Positions 7,910-16,820 of a DNA stretch of 64,000 nt are shown here, one piece after another; position 1 is the stretch's first letter; the number at the start of each line of letters is the position of its first letter. The DNA comes from Chitinophaga sp. HK235 (GTDB lineage: Bacteria; Bacteroidota; Bacteroidia; Chitinophagales; Chitinophagaceae). Location of the stretch: positions 7,500,501 to 7,564,500 of the forward strand of contig NZ_CP073766.1 in the NCBI RefSeq assembly GCF_018255755.1, in the 5' to 3' direction. A program made the translations under genes and the position numbers. A model generated the notes under the pieces. It searched no databases. It saw only the letters and a program-made list of their open reading frames with translations, and was not told the origin of the DNA.

Positions 7910-8515
7910 TTATTGTTGAAGGCCTGAAATGATTTTTCTGAAGGCGGCAGCAGCGTTATGTACCTGTACCAGCCATTCTTCGGCCGCGGTACCGTCGGCG
8001 CCGTCTGTGATATATTTCAGACACAGAAAAGGTATATTTTCCTTCATAGCCACCAGGGCGAGGGAATAGGCTTCCATATCGATTACGTTGTAATCGGAAG
8101 TGATATGGCCTGTTTCGAAGTTGTCGCCGGTGCCGCAGACACCTTCCTGAAGGCCGTGCAATTGCAGGCCGTAGTTCAGTACTGGCTCGTGGCCGGAGAA
8201 CGGTGTTTCATATTTACGGTAACCCAAACCGGTAACGTCCATATCGCGCTGGATAAACCGGGTACAGCACACCACTTCGCCCCGCTTAAAGGTGTTGCTA
8301 CCGGCAGAACCCAGGTTAACAATCAGTCCTGGCCTTTCTTCCTGGATCTTTTTAGTCAGACTAAAGGTGGCATTTACTTTTCCGATACCCGCGATTAGCG
8401 TGTTATCATTGTTAAATTCTTCCGCTGCTTCAGATTCCAGTGCAAAAACAAAAAGCGGTTGCTGTTTCATCAGGCCGGTGATCTTTGTTAAATCTGTGAG
8501 AGGTCCATTACTCAT
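7910..8515 (-). CDS. MTA/SAH nucleosidase-like (phosphorylase superfamily) protein
   Basis: 201 residues with the PNP/UDP phosphorylase-fold marks: FALESEAAEEF near the N-terminus, LIAGIGKVNATFSL, IVNLGSAGS, and the catalytic-site pattern VIDMEAYSLALVA. The DMEAY-A motif is that of nucleosidases such as 5'-methylthioadenosine/S-adenosylhomocysteine nucleosidase, which would recycle purine and methionine precursors. Start ATG at 8515 (MSNGPLTDL) was preferred; the frame runs back to 8605 but those residues are not conserved-looking. Upstream of the thioredoxin-like gene in a short operon. Confidence 0.8.
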   Translation of the reverse strand: MSNGPLTDLTKITGLMKQQPLFVFALESEAAEEFNNDNTLIAGIGKVNATFSLTKKIQEERPGLIVNLGSAGSNTFKRGEVVCCTRFIQRDMDVTGLGYRKYETPFSGHEPVLNYGLQLHGLQEGVCGTGDNFETGHITSDYNVIDMEAYSLALVAMKENIPFLCLKYITDGADGTAAEEWLVQVHNAAAAFRKIISGLQQ

Positions 8516-8709
8516 ACGTATATTACAGTTGTCTTTGGTGGTATTAAGATGCCGCAAAATTACGTTAAAATGATGGATTGGCGCGGGTTTTTTGGTTACC
8601 TGCAAGATACCGCCCTTGTCAGCCAGTATAGTTATTTTCTATACATACTATGCCCAAAATCGATAGGGTTATGAAGTAATATGGATGGATATTGATATAA
8701 AAAAACAAG

Positions 8710-9141
8710 ATGTCTGATACTGTCAGTAAAACCGTGGAAATACATGCTCCTGCATCAAAAGTCTGGGCCTTCCTGACACAGCCGGACAAGATAAATTTAT
8801 GGATGATGGATACGCCAACGGATATTCAGTCTGCCTGGGAAGCAGGCAGTTCGCTGGTGTTTAAAGGCGACCTGCATGGTATACCCTACGAAAATAAAGG
8901 TGTTATTCTGCAGTATGAGCCGGAAGCAGTGCTGGCATATACACACTGGAGTTCGCTGTCACAGCGGCCGGATGAACCCGCGCATTATGGGGTGATTACT
9001 TTCCGGCTGACAACGCATGGTACTATCACCACCCTCGAATTTACCCAAACCAATGCCGGCGCCTATGCTACGGAGCGGCATATTAACTTCTACTGGACAA
9101 CGGCACTGGGTCTGATCAAAAAACTAAATGAAGCGGACTAA
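8710..9141 (+). CDS. SRPBCC (START-like/AHSA1) domain protein
   Basis: 143 residues forming one START-like hydrophobic ligand-binding domain: VEIHAPASKVWAFLTQPD at the N-terminus, WEAGSSLVFKGD in the middle, and a C-terminal amphipathic helix (FYWTTALGLIKKLNEA). Family members bind lipids or small hydrophobic molecules or act as co-chaperone domains; nothing here narrows that down. Transcribed away from the nucleosidase operon. Confidence 0.85.
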   Translation: MSDTVSKTVEIHAPASKVWAFLTQPDKINLWMMDTPTDIQSAWEAGSSLVFKGDLHGIPYENKGVILQYEPEAVLAYTHWSSLSQRPDEPAHYGVITFRLTTHGTITTLEFTQTNAGAYATERHINFYWTTALGLIKKLNEAD

Positions 9142-9191
9142 AGGCGGCTTTATGTCTTTCGCCCCATTAAGAAATAGGTGCCGCTGTCGGT

Positions 9192-9229
9192 TTTGTTCTA
9201 TTTTCCGGGAACGCAGGGAACTAATTTTG
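9192..9229 (+). promoter_or_regulatory. Candidate promoter of the small cytochrome gene
   Basis: TAATTTTG at 9222-9229 matches the Bacteroidota -7 consensus TAnnTTTG exactly. TTTG at 9192-9195 could be the -33 box but is 26 bp away rather than about 19, so only the -7 part is well supported. The ATG follows 18 bp later. Confidence 0.4.
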
Positions 9230-9247
9230 GTAAAAAGATTATTATTT

Positions 9248-9547
9248 ATGAAACACCTGATTATACTTTTTACCCTGATGATTTTCGCTGCAGCTGTTAA
9301 CGCTACTCCCCGCCCGGTGCCGGAAGAAGATAAAGAAAAAGCCCTGCTGGTGCTGCAAACCAAATGTAATGTCTGCCATACCCGCAATAACCCTTTCCGT
9401 ATTTTCAATAGCAGAAACATGGAAAGAAATGCCAGTGCCATTTATACACAGGTGTTTGTAAAAGGACGCATGCCCAAAGGGGATGATATAAAACTTACGG
9501 AAGGGGAAAGAGAAACACTGAAGAAGTGGCTTGCAGGAAATATATAG
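9248..9547 (+). CDS. Small secreted c-type cytochrome-like protein
   Basis: 99 residues: signal peptide (MKHLIILFTLMIFAAAVNA), then one haem c attachment motif CNVCH (about residues 38-42), and a later Met (GRMPKG) that could be the axial ligand. The length fits a minimal periplasmic mono-haem cytochrome. It is probably an electron carrier; no partner oxidase or reductase is nearby. The ATG at 9248 was chosen because it starts the signal peptide; the open frame begins at 9128. Confidence 0.75.
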   Translation: MKHLIILFTLMIFAAAVNATPRPVPEEDKEKALLVLQTKCNVCHTRNNPFRIFNSRNMERNASAIYTQVFVKGRMPKGDDIKLTEGERETLKKWLAGNI

Positions 9548-9576
9548 GATGGGGACGGTTGTGTTAGAAATTTTCT

Positions 9577-9602
9577 AAAACCTGGCATAGCCAGGTTTTT
9601 TT
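9577..9602 (+). terminator. Rho-independent terminator after the cytochrome gene
   Basis: AAAACCTGG-CATAG-CCAGGTTTT hairpin (9577-9599) followed by a T run. It is 30 bp after the stop codon. The stem is AT-flanked and nearly symmetric, so it may also work on the other strand. Confidence 0.8.
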
Positions 9603-9759
9603 ATTTGTTATTTATTTTATGTAAATGAATTTGATTTTTAGCTAATTAATTTATTTTAACAAGATCTGTATTGATAAAAAGACAAAATTTGTTAAATTTT
9701 ACCGCTTTTTATCAAACGTATTTGACTTTTTGTTGAAAAAATTTTCTCCTGTGTGGTAT

Positions 9760-9785
9760 TTTGTTAGTGAATATTTATAGATTTG
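9760..9785 (+). promoter_or_regulatory. Candidate asnA promoter
   Basis: TAGATTTG at 9778-9785 fits TAnnTTTG. The nearest TTTG (9760-9763) is only 14 bp upstream, so the -33 assignment is weak. The predicted start of transcription would leave a leader of about 40 nt. The whole stretch 9603-9832 is very AT-rich and holds no gene. Confidence 0.4.
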
Positions 9786-9832
9786 CAATAAATATTGAAA
9801 TTTATCCAAAACAATCTTCATAAAAGAACAAA

Positions 9833-10810
9833 ATGATCACGCTCACTACAAAAAACGACGTATTACATCTGGAAAAGGGCATAGCCCTGATAAAGGAGTT
9901 TTTCCCGGTACAATTGGGCCGGCTGCTTTCACTGACGAAAGTATCAGCTCCGCTGTTCGTTAAGTCTGGTACTGGATTCAACGATGACCTCAACGGTGTT
10001 GAAAAACCAGTGAAATTCAATCTGAAAGACATCCCATACCCGGTAGAGATTGTACAGTCTCTCGCCAAATGGAAAAGGATGCGTTTGCACCAACTGGGCA
10101 TGGAAGCAGGGCAAGGTATTGTTACCGATATGCGCGCTATCCGTCCGGATGAAGTGGTATCACCTATTCACAGTTTTTATGTAGACCAGTGGGACTGGGA
10201 GAAGCATATCCAGGCTTCTGACAGACGCATCAGCTACCTGAAAGACACCGTAGAGAAGATTTATCAGGCTATCCTGGACACCAACGCCCTCTTACAGGAA
10301 CAACACGAAAGCGTACTGGAACTGCCGGCATCCGTTTATTTCATTGACAGCGAAACCTTATTGAAACGTTATCCTGGCCTTACCCCCAAAGAAAGAGAAA
10401 ACAGGATTGCGAAAGAATACGGTGCCGTATTTATCATGGGCATAGGTGGACCGCTGTCTGATCAGGCTGTTCATGATGACCGCGCCCCGGACTATGATGA
10501 TTGGTCTACTGCCAATGAAGAAGGTTTCTTCGGACTCAACGGAGACCTGATTCTGTGGAACCCGGCGATGGACAGTGCACTGGAGCTGTCTTCCATGGGT
10601 ATCCGGGTAGATGCTGCATCTCTGAAAGAACAGCTGTCCCTGAAAGATTGTGTACACAGAAGTGAACTTGAGTTTCACACGAATGTGTTAAACAGCGTGT
10701 ATCCGTTAAGTATAGGTGGTGGTATCGGACAATCCCGTCTTTGTATGTTCCTGTTGCAAAGGAAACATATTTCAGAAGTGCAGTCAGGTATCTGGCCCGA
10801 ATCAAAATAA
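9833..10810 (+). CDS. asnA: Aspartate--ammonia ligase (asparagine synthetase A)
   Basis: 325 residues, close to the 330 of E. coli AsnA. It makes asparagine from aspartate, ammonia and ATP through an aminoacyl-tRNA synthetase class II-like fold. Family features: VKFNLKDIPYPVEIVQSLAK, KWKRMRLHQLGM, GIVTDMRAIRPDE, SFYVDQWDWEK, and the C-terminal motif 3-like SIGGGIGQSRLCMFLL. Start ATG at 9833 agrees with the family. Stands alone between two terminators. Confidence 0.95.
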   Translation: MITLTTKNDVLHLEKGIALIKEFFPVQLGRLLSLTKVSAPLFVKSGTGFNDDLNGVEKPVKFNLKDIPYPVEIVQSLAKWKRMRLHQLGMEAGQGIVTDMRAIRPDEVVSPIHSFYVDQWDWEKHIQASDRRISYLKDTVEKIYQAILDTNALLQEQHESVLELPASVYFIDSETLLKRYPGLTPKERENRIAKEYGAVFIMGIGGPLSDQAVHDDRAPDYDDWSTANEEGFFGLNGDLILWNPAMDSALELSSMGIRVDAASLKEQLSLKDCVHRSELEFHTNVLNSVYPLSIGGGIGQSRLCMFLLQRKHISEVQSGIWPESK

Positions 10811-10827
10811 TGCATCGCATATAATAT

Positions 10828-10855
10828 AGCCCAGGACTAACGTCCTGGGCTTTTT
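10828..10855 (+). terminator. Rho-independent terminator after asnA
   Basis: Perfect 10-bp stem AGCCCAGGAC / GTCCTGGGCT with loop TAAC, followed by TTTT. Placed 17 bp after the asnA stop. Confidence 0.9.
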
Positions 10856-10909
10856 GATTGAATATTGAACAACGGAATAAAAATTGTTTGAAAACCCGCG
10901 AATTTACTA

Positions 10910-10941
10910 TTGTTTCATAGCCTCATTTACAATTATCTTTA
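10910..10941 (+). promoter_or_regulatory. Candidate promoter of the susC-like gene with a long leader
   Basis: TTG (10910-10912), 21 bp, then TATCTTTA (10934-10941), one mismatch from TAnnTTTG. This would give a leader of about 190 nt before the susC ATG. The leader carries an 11-bp direct repeat ATCTAAACGCT at 10968-10978 and 11088-11098. No anti-sigma or sigma gene lies beside the pair. Confidence 0.4.
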
Positions 10942-11137
10942 GCTTTGCTAAAAATATGTCCAACTAAATCTAAACGCTGAAATTAAAATTGTCAACCTGG
11001 TGCCACCTATCGGAGATGTAATCTGCCGCTGTAGCTGCATTGTCATAGTTGCCTTTTTCAAGCCTGTAATGTAAACATGAAATCTATATCTAAACGCTTG
11101 TATCAACCAAATTTCAAGAGTAATTAAAACGAAAAAC

Positions 11138-14100
11138 ATGAGAAAACTTCTCTGGTTATCAGCGATTTTTTTGCTGGTAACGTTGTTGTCTCCCGGGTTT
11201 GCTTATGCCCAGGGGCCTAAAACAGTTACCGGTACTGTACTGGCCGAAGACGGCACCCCTATGCCGGGAGTAACAGTCAGAATCAAAGGCACTAACCGTA
11301 ACGCACAAACGGATGTAACAGGTAAGTTTCGCATCGAGGCAAAACCGGGAGAGGGCCTTGATTTCTCTTTCATCGGTTTTGAAACCCAGAGCGTAAAAGT
11401 AGGAGAGAACACTGCTTTCAACATTAGAATGCGTTCTTCTTCCAGTGCGCTGGAACAAGTGGTGGTAACGGCCATGGGCATCAAAAAAGAAAAAAAGGCC
11501 CTGGGGTATGCCGTACAGGACATCAAATCGGCCGAACTGCTCAAAAACAAAGATGCGAACCTGGTCAATTCTCTCAATGGTAAGATCGCCGGTTTGAACA
11601 TCACGAATTCCGGTGGTGCGCCCGGATCTTCCGCTGCTATCATCATCCGTGGCGGTACTTCTCTGGAGCGTGATAACCAGCCGCTTTTTGTAATCGACGG
11701 AATGCCGATGGACAACTCTACCGGACAAGGTGATAACAGTGCTTTTGATGGATCTGTCAACTTAGCGACTACCAATGGTAACCGTGCCATGGATATCAAC
11801 CCGGAAGATATTGAATCCATCTCTGTGCTGAAAGGGCCTGCTGCTGCGGCTTTATACGGTCTGCGTGCTGCTGCCGGCGCTATTATCATCACTACAAAAA
11901 AAGGTACAACGGGGTTGGTTACAGGCTCCGTCACCAGCCGTTATATGAACAACTGGGTGAACAGACTGCCTAAACAACAGGGTGTTTATAAACAGGGGAC
12001 TTATTATAAAGGCACGCTGAACAAACAAACCAGCCTTTCCTGGGGCGATAAATTCCAGCCAGGCGAGGAAGTATTTGATAATATGGGCAATTTTTTCCAG
12101 CATGCCAACGCGTTTGATAACAGCTTCACTGTTTCGGGTGGTACCCAAAACGGTAACTTCTTTCTCTCTGGTTCCAACCTCAACCAGGGCGGTGTAGTAC
12201 CTACCACCAACTACAATCGTTCCACACTCAGGTTTAACGGTGAACAGAAAATCGGCATCTTCACCTTTGGATTAAATGCTTCCTATGCTACGAGCACCAC
12301 GCAGAAAACCCTTACCGGTACTGGTTTGTGGAGCTCTGGTGGTACTGGTTATATGGAAAGTATCATGGCCTGGCCCCGTAATGATGATATGCGTGTATGG
12401 CTCAATCCTGATGGTACCAAACACCGGCTGCTTCCGGATATTGACCTGGATGCCGATATTGACAACCCTTACTGGGTGATCAACCGTATGCCACAGTCAG
12501 ATAAAACCAATCGTTTAATTGGTTCTGCCTACGCCAATGTAAAGCTTACCAGCTGGCTGGACGCTACTTACCGCCTGGGTGTTGATAACTATACCACTCA
12601 GTTTGAGAACCTCGTCACTCCGGGTTCCAGTGTTAAACTGGCCTGGCAGAAAGGTATGCTGTCGCAGACAGACCGGAATTACAACTATGTAAATTCCAAT
12701 CTGATGCTCAACTTCCACAAGACTTTTCATAAGGATTGGGATGCAAACCTGATCCTGGGTACTACTTCGGAAGATACGTATATCAAATCCAATTCGGCCA
12801 GAGCTGAAAATTTCCTGCTGCCTGATTTCTATGCGCTGAATAATGCAGACAGGAAAAACCAGTACATCTCCCAGGCTGTTTCCCGCAAACGGCTGGCAGG
12901 CTTTTATGGAGATCTGCGTTTGTCCTACAGAAATATCTTTTACCTGAGCGTTACCGGTCGTAACGATATCTCATCCACCCTGCCGGTACAAAACAGGTCT
13001 TTCTTCTATTCTTCCTACAGCGGCAGCTTCGTGTTTACAGAACTGTTGCCTAAAAGCGATATCCTGAGCTTTGGAAAGATACGTGCTTCCAGGGCACAGG
13101 TGGGTAAAGATGCATCTCCGTATCTCACCCAAACCTATCTGGAGGCGCCTCAGCTCACCATTGGCGGCGGTTTCCGCAACGGCGTGTCCCGTGGTAATCC
13201 CAATCTGAAACCGGAAAAAACCACTTCCAGCGAGTTCGGTGCAGAACTGCAATTCCTGAGAGGCAGACTGGGACTGGATGTTGCTTATTATAAAAACGTA
13301 AGTACCAATCAGATCGTTACCCCGCGTGTAAGTAACGCTACCGGCTATATCCTGAACTCCGTTAATGCCGGTGAGATTGAAAACAAGGGTATTGAGATTA
13401 GCATTAATGCCAATCCTGTGAAGAAAAAAGACTTCAACTGGAATGTTACATTGAATATGTCCAGCAATAAGGGTACTGTAAGACAACTGCCCGGCTCTCT
13501 TTCTGTGCTGTACGTGACTGATGCACAGGTTGCAAATGCCAAGGCTGCTTCCTTTGATGGCGGTAATTTCCTGGGTATCAGCGGACAGAAATGGCTGACA
13601 GATGAAAATGGCAACGTGCTGCTGGACTGGAATACCGGCTTACCAACCGTGAGCGTGTCTACTACTACGTATATTGGTAACCGTGAGCCAAAACTGCTGG
13701 GTGGTCTGAACAACAACTTTACCTACAAGCAGTTTAACTTCTCTTTCCTGTGGGATTTCCGTGTTGGTGGAGATGTTTATAACGGTACCGACTATTTGCT
13801 GACGATGTATGGTCTGAGTGCAAGAACACTCAACAGAGGAGAAGATATTACGCTGACAGGAGTAGCTAAAAATCCTGCTACCGCTAAATATGAGCCGGTA
13901 ACCAAAACAGTCAAGGCTACCGAAGCATTTTATACCGACTACTACCTGAAAAACGCACCATTCTTTATCGAAAAGGTTAACTGGCTGCGCCTGCGTTCCG
14001 TTTCTCTTTCCTATGCGCTTCCGAAATCAGCGCTGCTCCGGACTCCCTGGTTGAAAGAAGCTACTATCACAGCATCTGGCAGTAATCTGCTGCTCTTCAC

Positions 14101-14233
14101 CAACTATTCCGGTATGGACCCTGAAACCAGTGCTGCCGGTGCAGGTTCTGCAGGTTCCGGTTCTTCAGGCATTGATTATGCCGGTGTGCCTGCCACCTCC
14201 GGATTTGCGATTGGTCTTAACCTTAAATTCTAA
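11138..14233 (+). CDS. SusC/RagA-type TonB-linked outer membrane protein
   Basis: 1031 residues. Signal peptide (MRKLLWLSAIFLLVTLLS... AYAQ), then a carboxypeptidase-D regulatory-like domain (VTGTVLAEDGTPMPGVTVRI, residues about 29-100), a plug domain (LVNSLNGKIAGLNI, LFVIDGMPMDNS, SISVLKGPAAAALYG) and a C-terminal 22-strand beta-barrel ending in ...AIGLNLKF with terminal Phe. SusC proteins import glycans, peptides or other nutrients with a SusD lid and TonB energy. The partner SusD-like gene follows after 11 bp. No glycoside hydrolase, peptidase or anti-sigma gene accompanies the pair, so the substrate is open. Confidence 0.95.
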   Translation: MRKLLWLSAIFLLVTLLSPGFAYAQGPKTVTGTVLAEDGTPMPGVTVRIKGTNRNAQTDVTGKFRIEAKPGEGLDFSFIGFETQSVKVGENTAFNIRMRSSSSALEQVVVTAMGIKKEKKALGYAVQDIKSAELLKNKDANLVNSLNGKIAGLNITNSGGAPGSSAAIIIRGGTSLERDNQPLFVIDGMPMDNSTGQGDNSAFDGSVNLATTNGNRAMDINPEDIESISVLKGPAAAALYGLRAAAGAIIITTKKGTTGLVTGSVTSRYMNNWVNRLPKQQGVYKQGTYYKGTLNKQTSLSWGDKFQPGEEVFDNMGNFFQHANAFDNSFTVSGGTQNGNFFLSGSNLNQGGVVPTTNYNRSTLRFNGEQKIGIFTFGLNASYATSTTQKTLTGTGLWSSGGTGYMESIMAWPRNDDMRVWLNPDGTKHRLLPDIDLDADIDNPYWVINRMPQSDKTNRLIGSAYANVKLTSWLDATYRLGVDNYTTQFENLVTPGSSVKLAWQKGMLSQTDRNYNYVNSNLMLNFHKTFHKDWDANLILGTTSEDTYIKSNSARAENFLLPDFYALNNADRKNQYISQAVSRKRLAGFYGDLRLSYRNIFYLSVTGRNDISSTLPVQNRSFFYSSYSGSFVFTELLPKSDILSFGKIRASRAQVGKDASPYLTQTYLEAPQLTIGGGFRNGVSRGNPNLKPEKTTSSEFGAELQFLRGRLGLDVAYYKNVSTNQIVTPRVSNATGYILNSVNAGEIENKGIEISINANPVKKKDFNWNVTLNMSSNKGTVRQLPGSLSVLYVTDAQVANAKAASFDGGNFLGISGQKWLTDENGNVLLDWNTGLPTVSVSTTTYIGNREPKLLGGLNNNFTYKQFNFSFLWDFRVGGDVYNGTDYLLTMYGLSARTLNRGEDITLTGVAKNPATAKYEPVTKTVKATEAFYTDYYLKNAPFFIEKVNWLRLRSVSLSYALPKSALLRTPWLKEATITASGSNLLLFTNYSGMDPETSAAGAGSAGSGSSGIDYAGVPATSGFAIGLNLKF

Positions 14234-14244
14234 ATGCTACGGAA

Positions 14245-15885
14245 ATGAAAAAAGTTATTTGTCTCATAAGTTTATCACTTGCGCTCAGCTCCTGCAAAAA
14301 ATGGGTGGATATCAATGATAACCCCAGTTATGGCAACTCTACAGTGCCTTCTGCTGACCAGCGTCTCCCGTCTATACTGGCCCAGTTTTCTGATACCTAT
14401 GAAAGTACCGGTACACGTACTGCTTACCTCGGTCAGCAGCTGGCTACGGTGGCTGCTAATGGAGGTAACAACTACAACCTTACTGCCTGGGTAACGAATG
14501 CTTCCAATATTGGATGGCCCTGGCAGGCATGGTATGTGAATACTGCTGTGAACATAGCGCCGATGATCGCTGCTGCGGAAAAAGTACAGGCCTATCACTA
14601 TATCGGTGTAGGAAAAATTATCAAAGCCTGGGGATTTGGAACGCTGGCGGATGTATATGGTATGCTGCCCTATGATGAATTTGATAATCCTGCCACTTTT
14701 GTTCCGAAGTTTGACCAGGGTGATTATATCCAGGGGAAAGTACTGGGACTGCTGGACGAGGCGATTGCAGACCTGCAGAAAACGCAGGGACCTACTGCTC
14801 CCGCACTGTCCAAAGGAGATATTCTGAATAACGGGAATGTTGATAACTGGTTAAGGCTGGCTTATGGCCTGAAAGCCCGTTTCCTGCTCCATGGTTCGCG
14901 GCTGGCCGGATTTAATGCTCAAGCTGTACTGGATGCTGCAGCCAAAGGCCCTCAAACAGAAGCCCAAAGCTCTGTGATGCAGTATGTGGATGAAGGCCCG
15001 GATGTATCGGCTGCCAACAAGGAAGCCTTACAATACACCAATACAGGTACTTCTGCCAGGATCACTAAACTGTATATCGATTACCTGACCAACAATTATA
15101 CCGGTGCACCTACTGGAGCCAGTAACAGGGAAGACCCACGCATAGACCTGCTGATACCTAGTCAGGCGGATAAAGCCGGGGTAGTACTGTATCGTACACA
15201 GGGTGTAGATATGTCATCCGACTTTGTTAAAAGCGGCCCTTCTGCCTATTCCTATAACGCTACTACCAATAGCTTCAGCAGCAAGGATTCCATTTATGTG
15301 ATCCTGCGTAAAACACCTTATGCGCCCGGTCTTAAAGACCGTATTCAGTCTACCGGTACCTGGTATACCCGTCGTGGAGCCAAAGGACTGCTGCTGACAA
15401 ATGCCGAAATGCGTTTTATCGAAGCAGAACTATTCTTTAAACAAGGGAAGAACATAGAAGCACTGGCCGCCTATAAAGCCGGTATCCGTGCACACATGAG
15501 TCACATGAGCATACTGCCGGCCACTATCGATGCTTTCCTCAACAGCACCTCAGTAGAGCAGGATCCTGCGAAACTTACGCTGAGCAACATCATGATCCAG
15601 AAATACATTGCATTGTCCTATTCTCCGGAACTGTGGAATGACCTGCGCCGTATGAACTATTGTGCAGATGCTGGCGGTAATTATAACGAAGCCACCGGTG
15701 TATATAAAGGTTTTAAACGCCCGGCTCACGTGCCCGCGCAGTATTATCCTGCACAAACAGACTGGCCCCGCCGTTTTGCAGTGGCCAACTATGAGATCAA
15801 CTACAATGTTGAACAAGTGTTGAAAGCTGATCCTGATGCCAATACGCCTGGTTATGTACTTAAGCCGGTGTGGTGGAACAAGTAA
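14245..15885 (+). CDS. SusD/RagB-family nutrient-binding outer membrane lipoprotein (SusD-like_2)
   Basis: 546 residues with lipoprotein signal ending LALSSC (Cys17). The pattern DINDNPSYG, LPSILAQFS, and the helical core (KIIKAWGFGTLADVYGMLPY, about residues 127-146) is typical of the SusD-like_2 subgroup, commonly paired with SusC proteins of unknown, often peptide-type, substrates. It would form the surface lid of the SusC transporter encoded 11 bp upstream. Ends just before a strong terminator. Confidence 0.93.
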   Translation: MKKVICLISLSLALSSCKKWVDINDNPSYGNSTVPSADQRLPSILAQFSDTYESTGTRTAYLGQQLATVAANGGNNYNLTAWVTNASNIGWPWQAWYVNTAVNIAPMIAAAEKVQAYHYIGVGKIIKAWGFGTLADVYGMLPYDEFDNPATFVPKFDQGDYIQGKVLGLLDEAIADLQKTQGPTAPALSKGDILNNGNVDNWLRLAYGLKARFLLHGSRLAGFNAQAVLDAAAKGPQTEAQSSVMQYVDEGPDVSAANKEALQYTNTGTSARITKLYIDYLTNNYTGAPTGASNREDPRIDLLIPSQADKAGVVLYRTQGVDMSSDFVKSGPSAYSYNATTNSFSSKDSIYVILRKTPYAPGLKDRIQSTGTWYTRRGAKGLLLTNAEMRFIEAELFFKQGKNIEALAAYKAGIRAHMSHMSILPATIDAFLNSTSVEQDPAKLTLSNIMIQKYIALSYSPELWNDLRRMNYCADAGGNYNEATGVYKGFKRPAHVPAQYYPAQTDWPRRFAVANYEINYNVEQVLKADPDANTPGYVLKPVWWNK

Positions 15886-15906
15886 GAAACTGAAATACAG
15901 ATAAAC

Positions 15907-15945
15907 AAAACAGCCGTCTCATATTAACGAGACGGCTGTTTTGTT
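15907..15945. terminator. Strong bidirectional terminator
   Basis: 14-bp perfect stem AAAACAGCCGTCTC / GAGACGGCTGTTTT around an 8-nt loop, with T-rich flank on the plus side and A/T flank on the other. It separates the susCD operon from the convergent thg1 remnant. Confidence 0.88.
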
Positions 15946-15948
15946 TTA

Positions 15949-16332
15949 TCATGGTATCCGTTGTAAAACAAAATCGTTGTAATTATCTTTCATCGGCAAT
16001 TCATACTCCGTATGTAAGGTCCTTCTTTTTACCGTGACAGGCTGTTCCAGCACAGGATTAAAACCCGTTTTTTCCACTTCGTGCCAATATACACCGATGC
16101 CTCTTTTTTGCCAGGAGGGTAGATCATTGAAGTTGCTGTTGTAGTGGAACAACAGCTCATTTTTATCAGCAGTGCTCAGTCCTTCAATTTTCTCAGTGGC
16201 CGCTGTGGCAGAAAGTCACCGGGTAAAACCACGGCCATCGATACGGGCTACTATATACATTCCTGGTAAAACGACCATGTCGTTGGCAGATTCATAGACC
16301 CGCATCTTCTTGTCCAGTTCATCAAATTTCAT
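15949..16332 (-). pseudogene. Decayed Thg1-like tRNA(His) guanylyltransferase
   Basis: The ATG at 16332 opens MKFDELDKKMRVYES... ARIDGRGFTR, the N-terminus of Thg1-family 3'-5' polymerases including the first metal-binding Asp (RIDGRGF). After 38 codons an in-frame TGA (16216-16218) follows. Beyond it the same frame continues TEKIEGLSTADKNELLF, LPSWQKRGIGVYW and LHTEYELPMKDNY, which is the family C-terminus. Only about 127 codons remain of roughly 250, so the middle, with the second catalytic acidic motif, is deleted. A catalytically dead gene is the only sensible reading. It overlaps the end of the upstream kinase gene by 11 bp, so the two were translationally coupled. Confidence 0.85.
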
Positions 16333-16768
16333 TGGTCCAGGGTTTTATCACAAAGTTGTTGTCATCAATGGTTACATAATACAGTTCATCAAAACCTTCA
16401 TCAGGAGCAGGTAGCTCCAGTTTGTTGAAAACGCCTCTGATACCGATTTCCGGGATACAGGCTTTTCCGCTTCGCTGGCTGTTTCTTTGCAGTGCATCTT
16501 CTATGCGCGACTGGAAATAATAACCGATGGTCCTGAATTTATGTTGTTTCGCCAGTTGTATATATTTCTGGCGGTCTGCTTTTCCAGGGTTGGTATTATC
16601 TACTACAAATGGGAGCCGGCTTTTGAAGCATGCTTCGAGGAAGAGGTCTTCCCGGTGCCTGGTTTTAAAAAGGTCGAGCGAAATACGGAGATGGGAGTGA
16701 AAAAAATGTTGCTGATAAAATGTTGATTTCCCTGTTGCCTGTATCCCGCAGAAAATAATTGTCTCCAT
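16322..16768 (-). CDS. P-loop kinase (polynucleotide-kinase-like), partner of Thg1
   Basis: 148 residues with an N-terminal Walker A, IFCGIQATGKST (residues 5-16), and a later VVDNTNPGKADR segment (about residues 55-66) typical of PNKP-like AAA kinases that phosphorylate nucleic acid 5' ends. The small size matches stand-alone bacterial kinases found next to Thg1-like proteins, which suggests an RNA end-repair pair. Here the kinase is intact while its partner is broken, so its present role is uncertain. Confidence 0.75.
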   Translation of the reverse strand: METIIFCGIQATGKSTFYQQHFFHSHLRISLDLFKTRHREDLFLEACFKSRLPFVVDNTNPGKADRQKYIQLAKQHKFRTIGYYFQSRIEDALQRNSQRSGKACIPEIGIRGVFNKLELPAPDEGFDELYYVTIDDNNFVIKPWTNEI

Positions 16769-16820
16769 AACAGGGAAAATAGGGAAAAGAAGGGAAAGGA
16801 AAAACAGTGCATTCCTGGCC

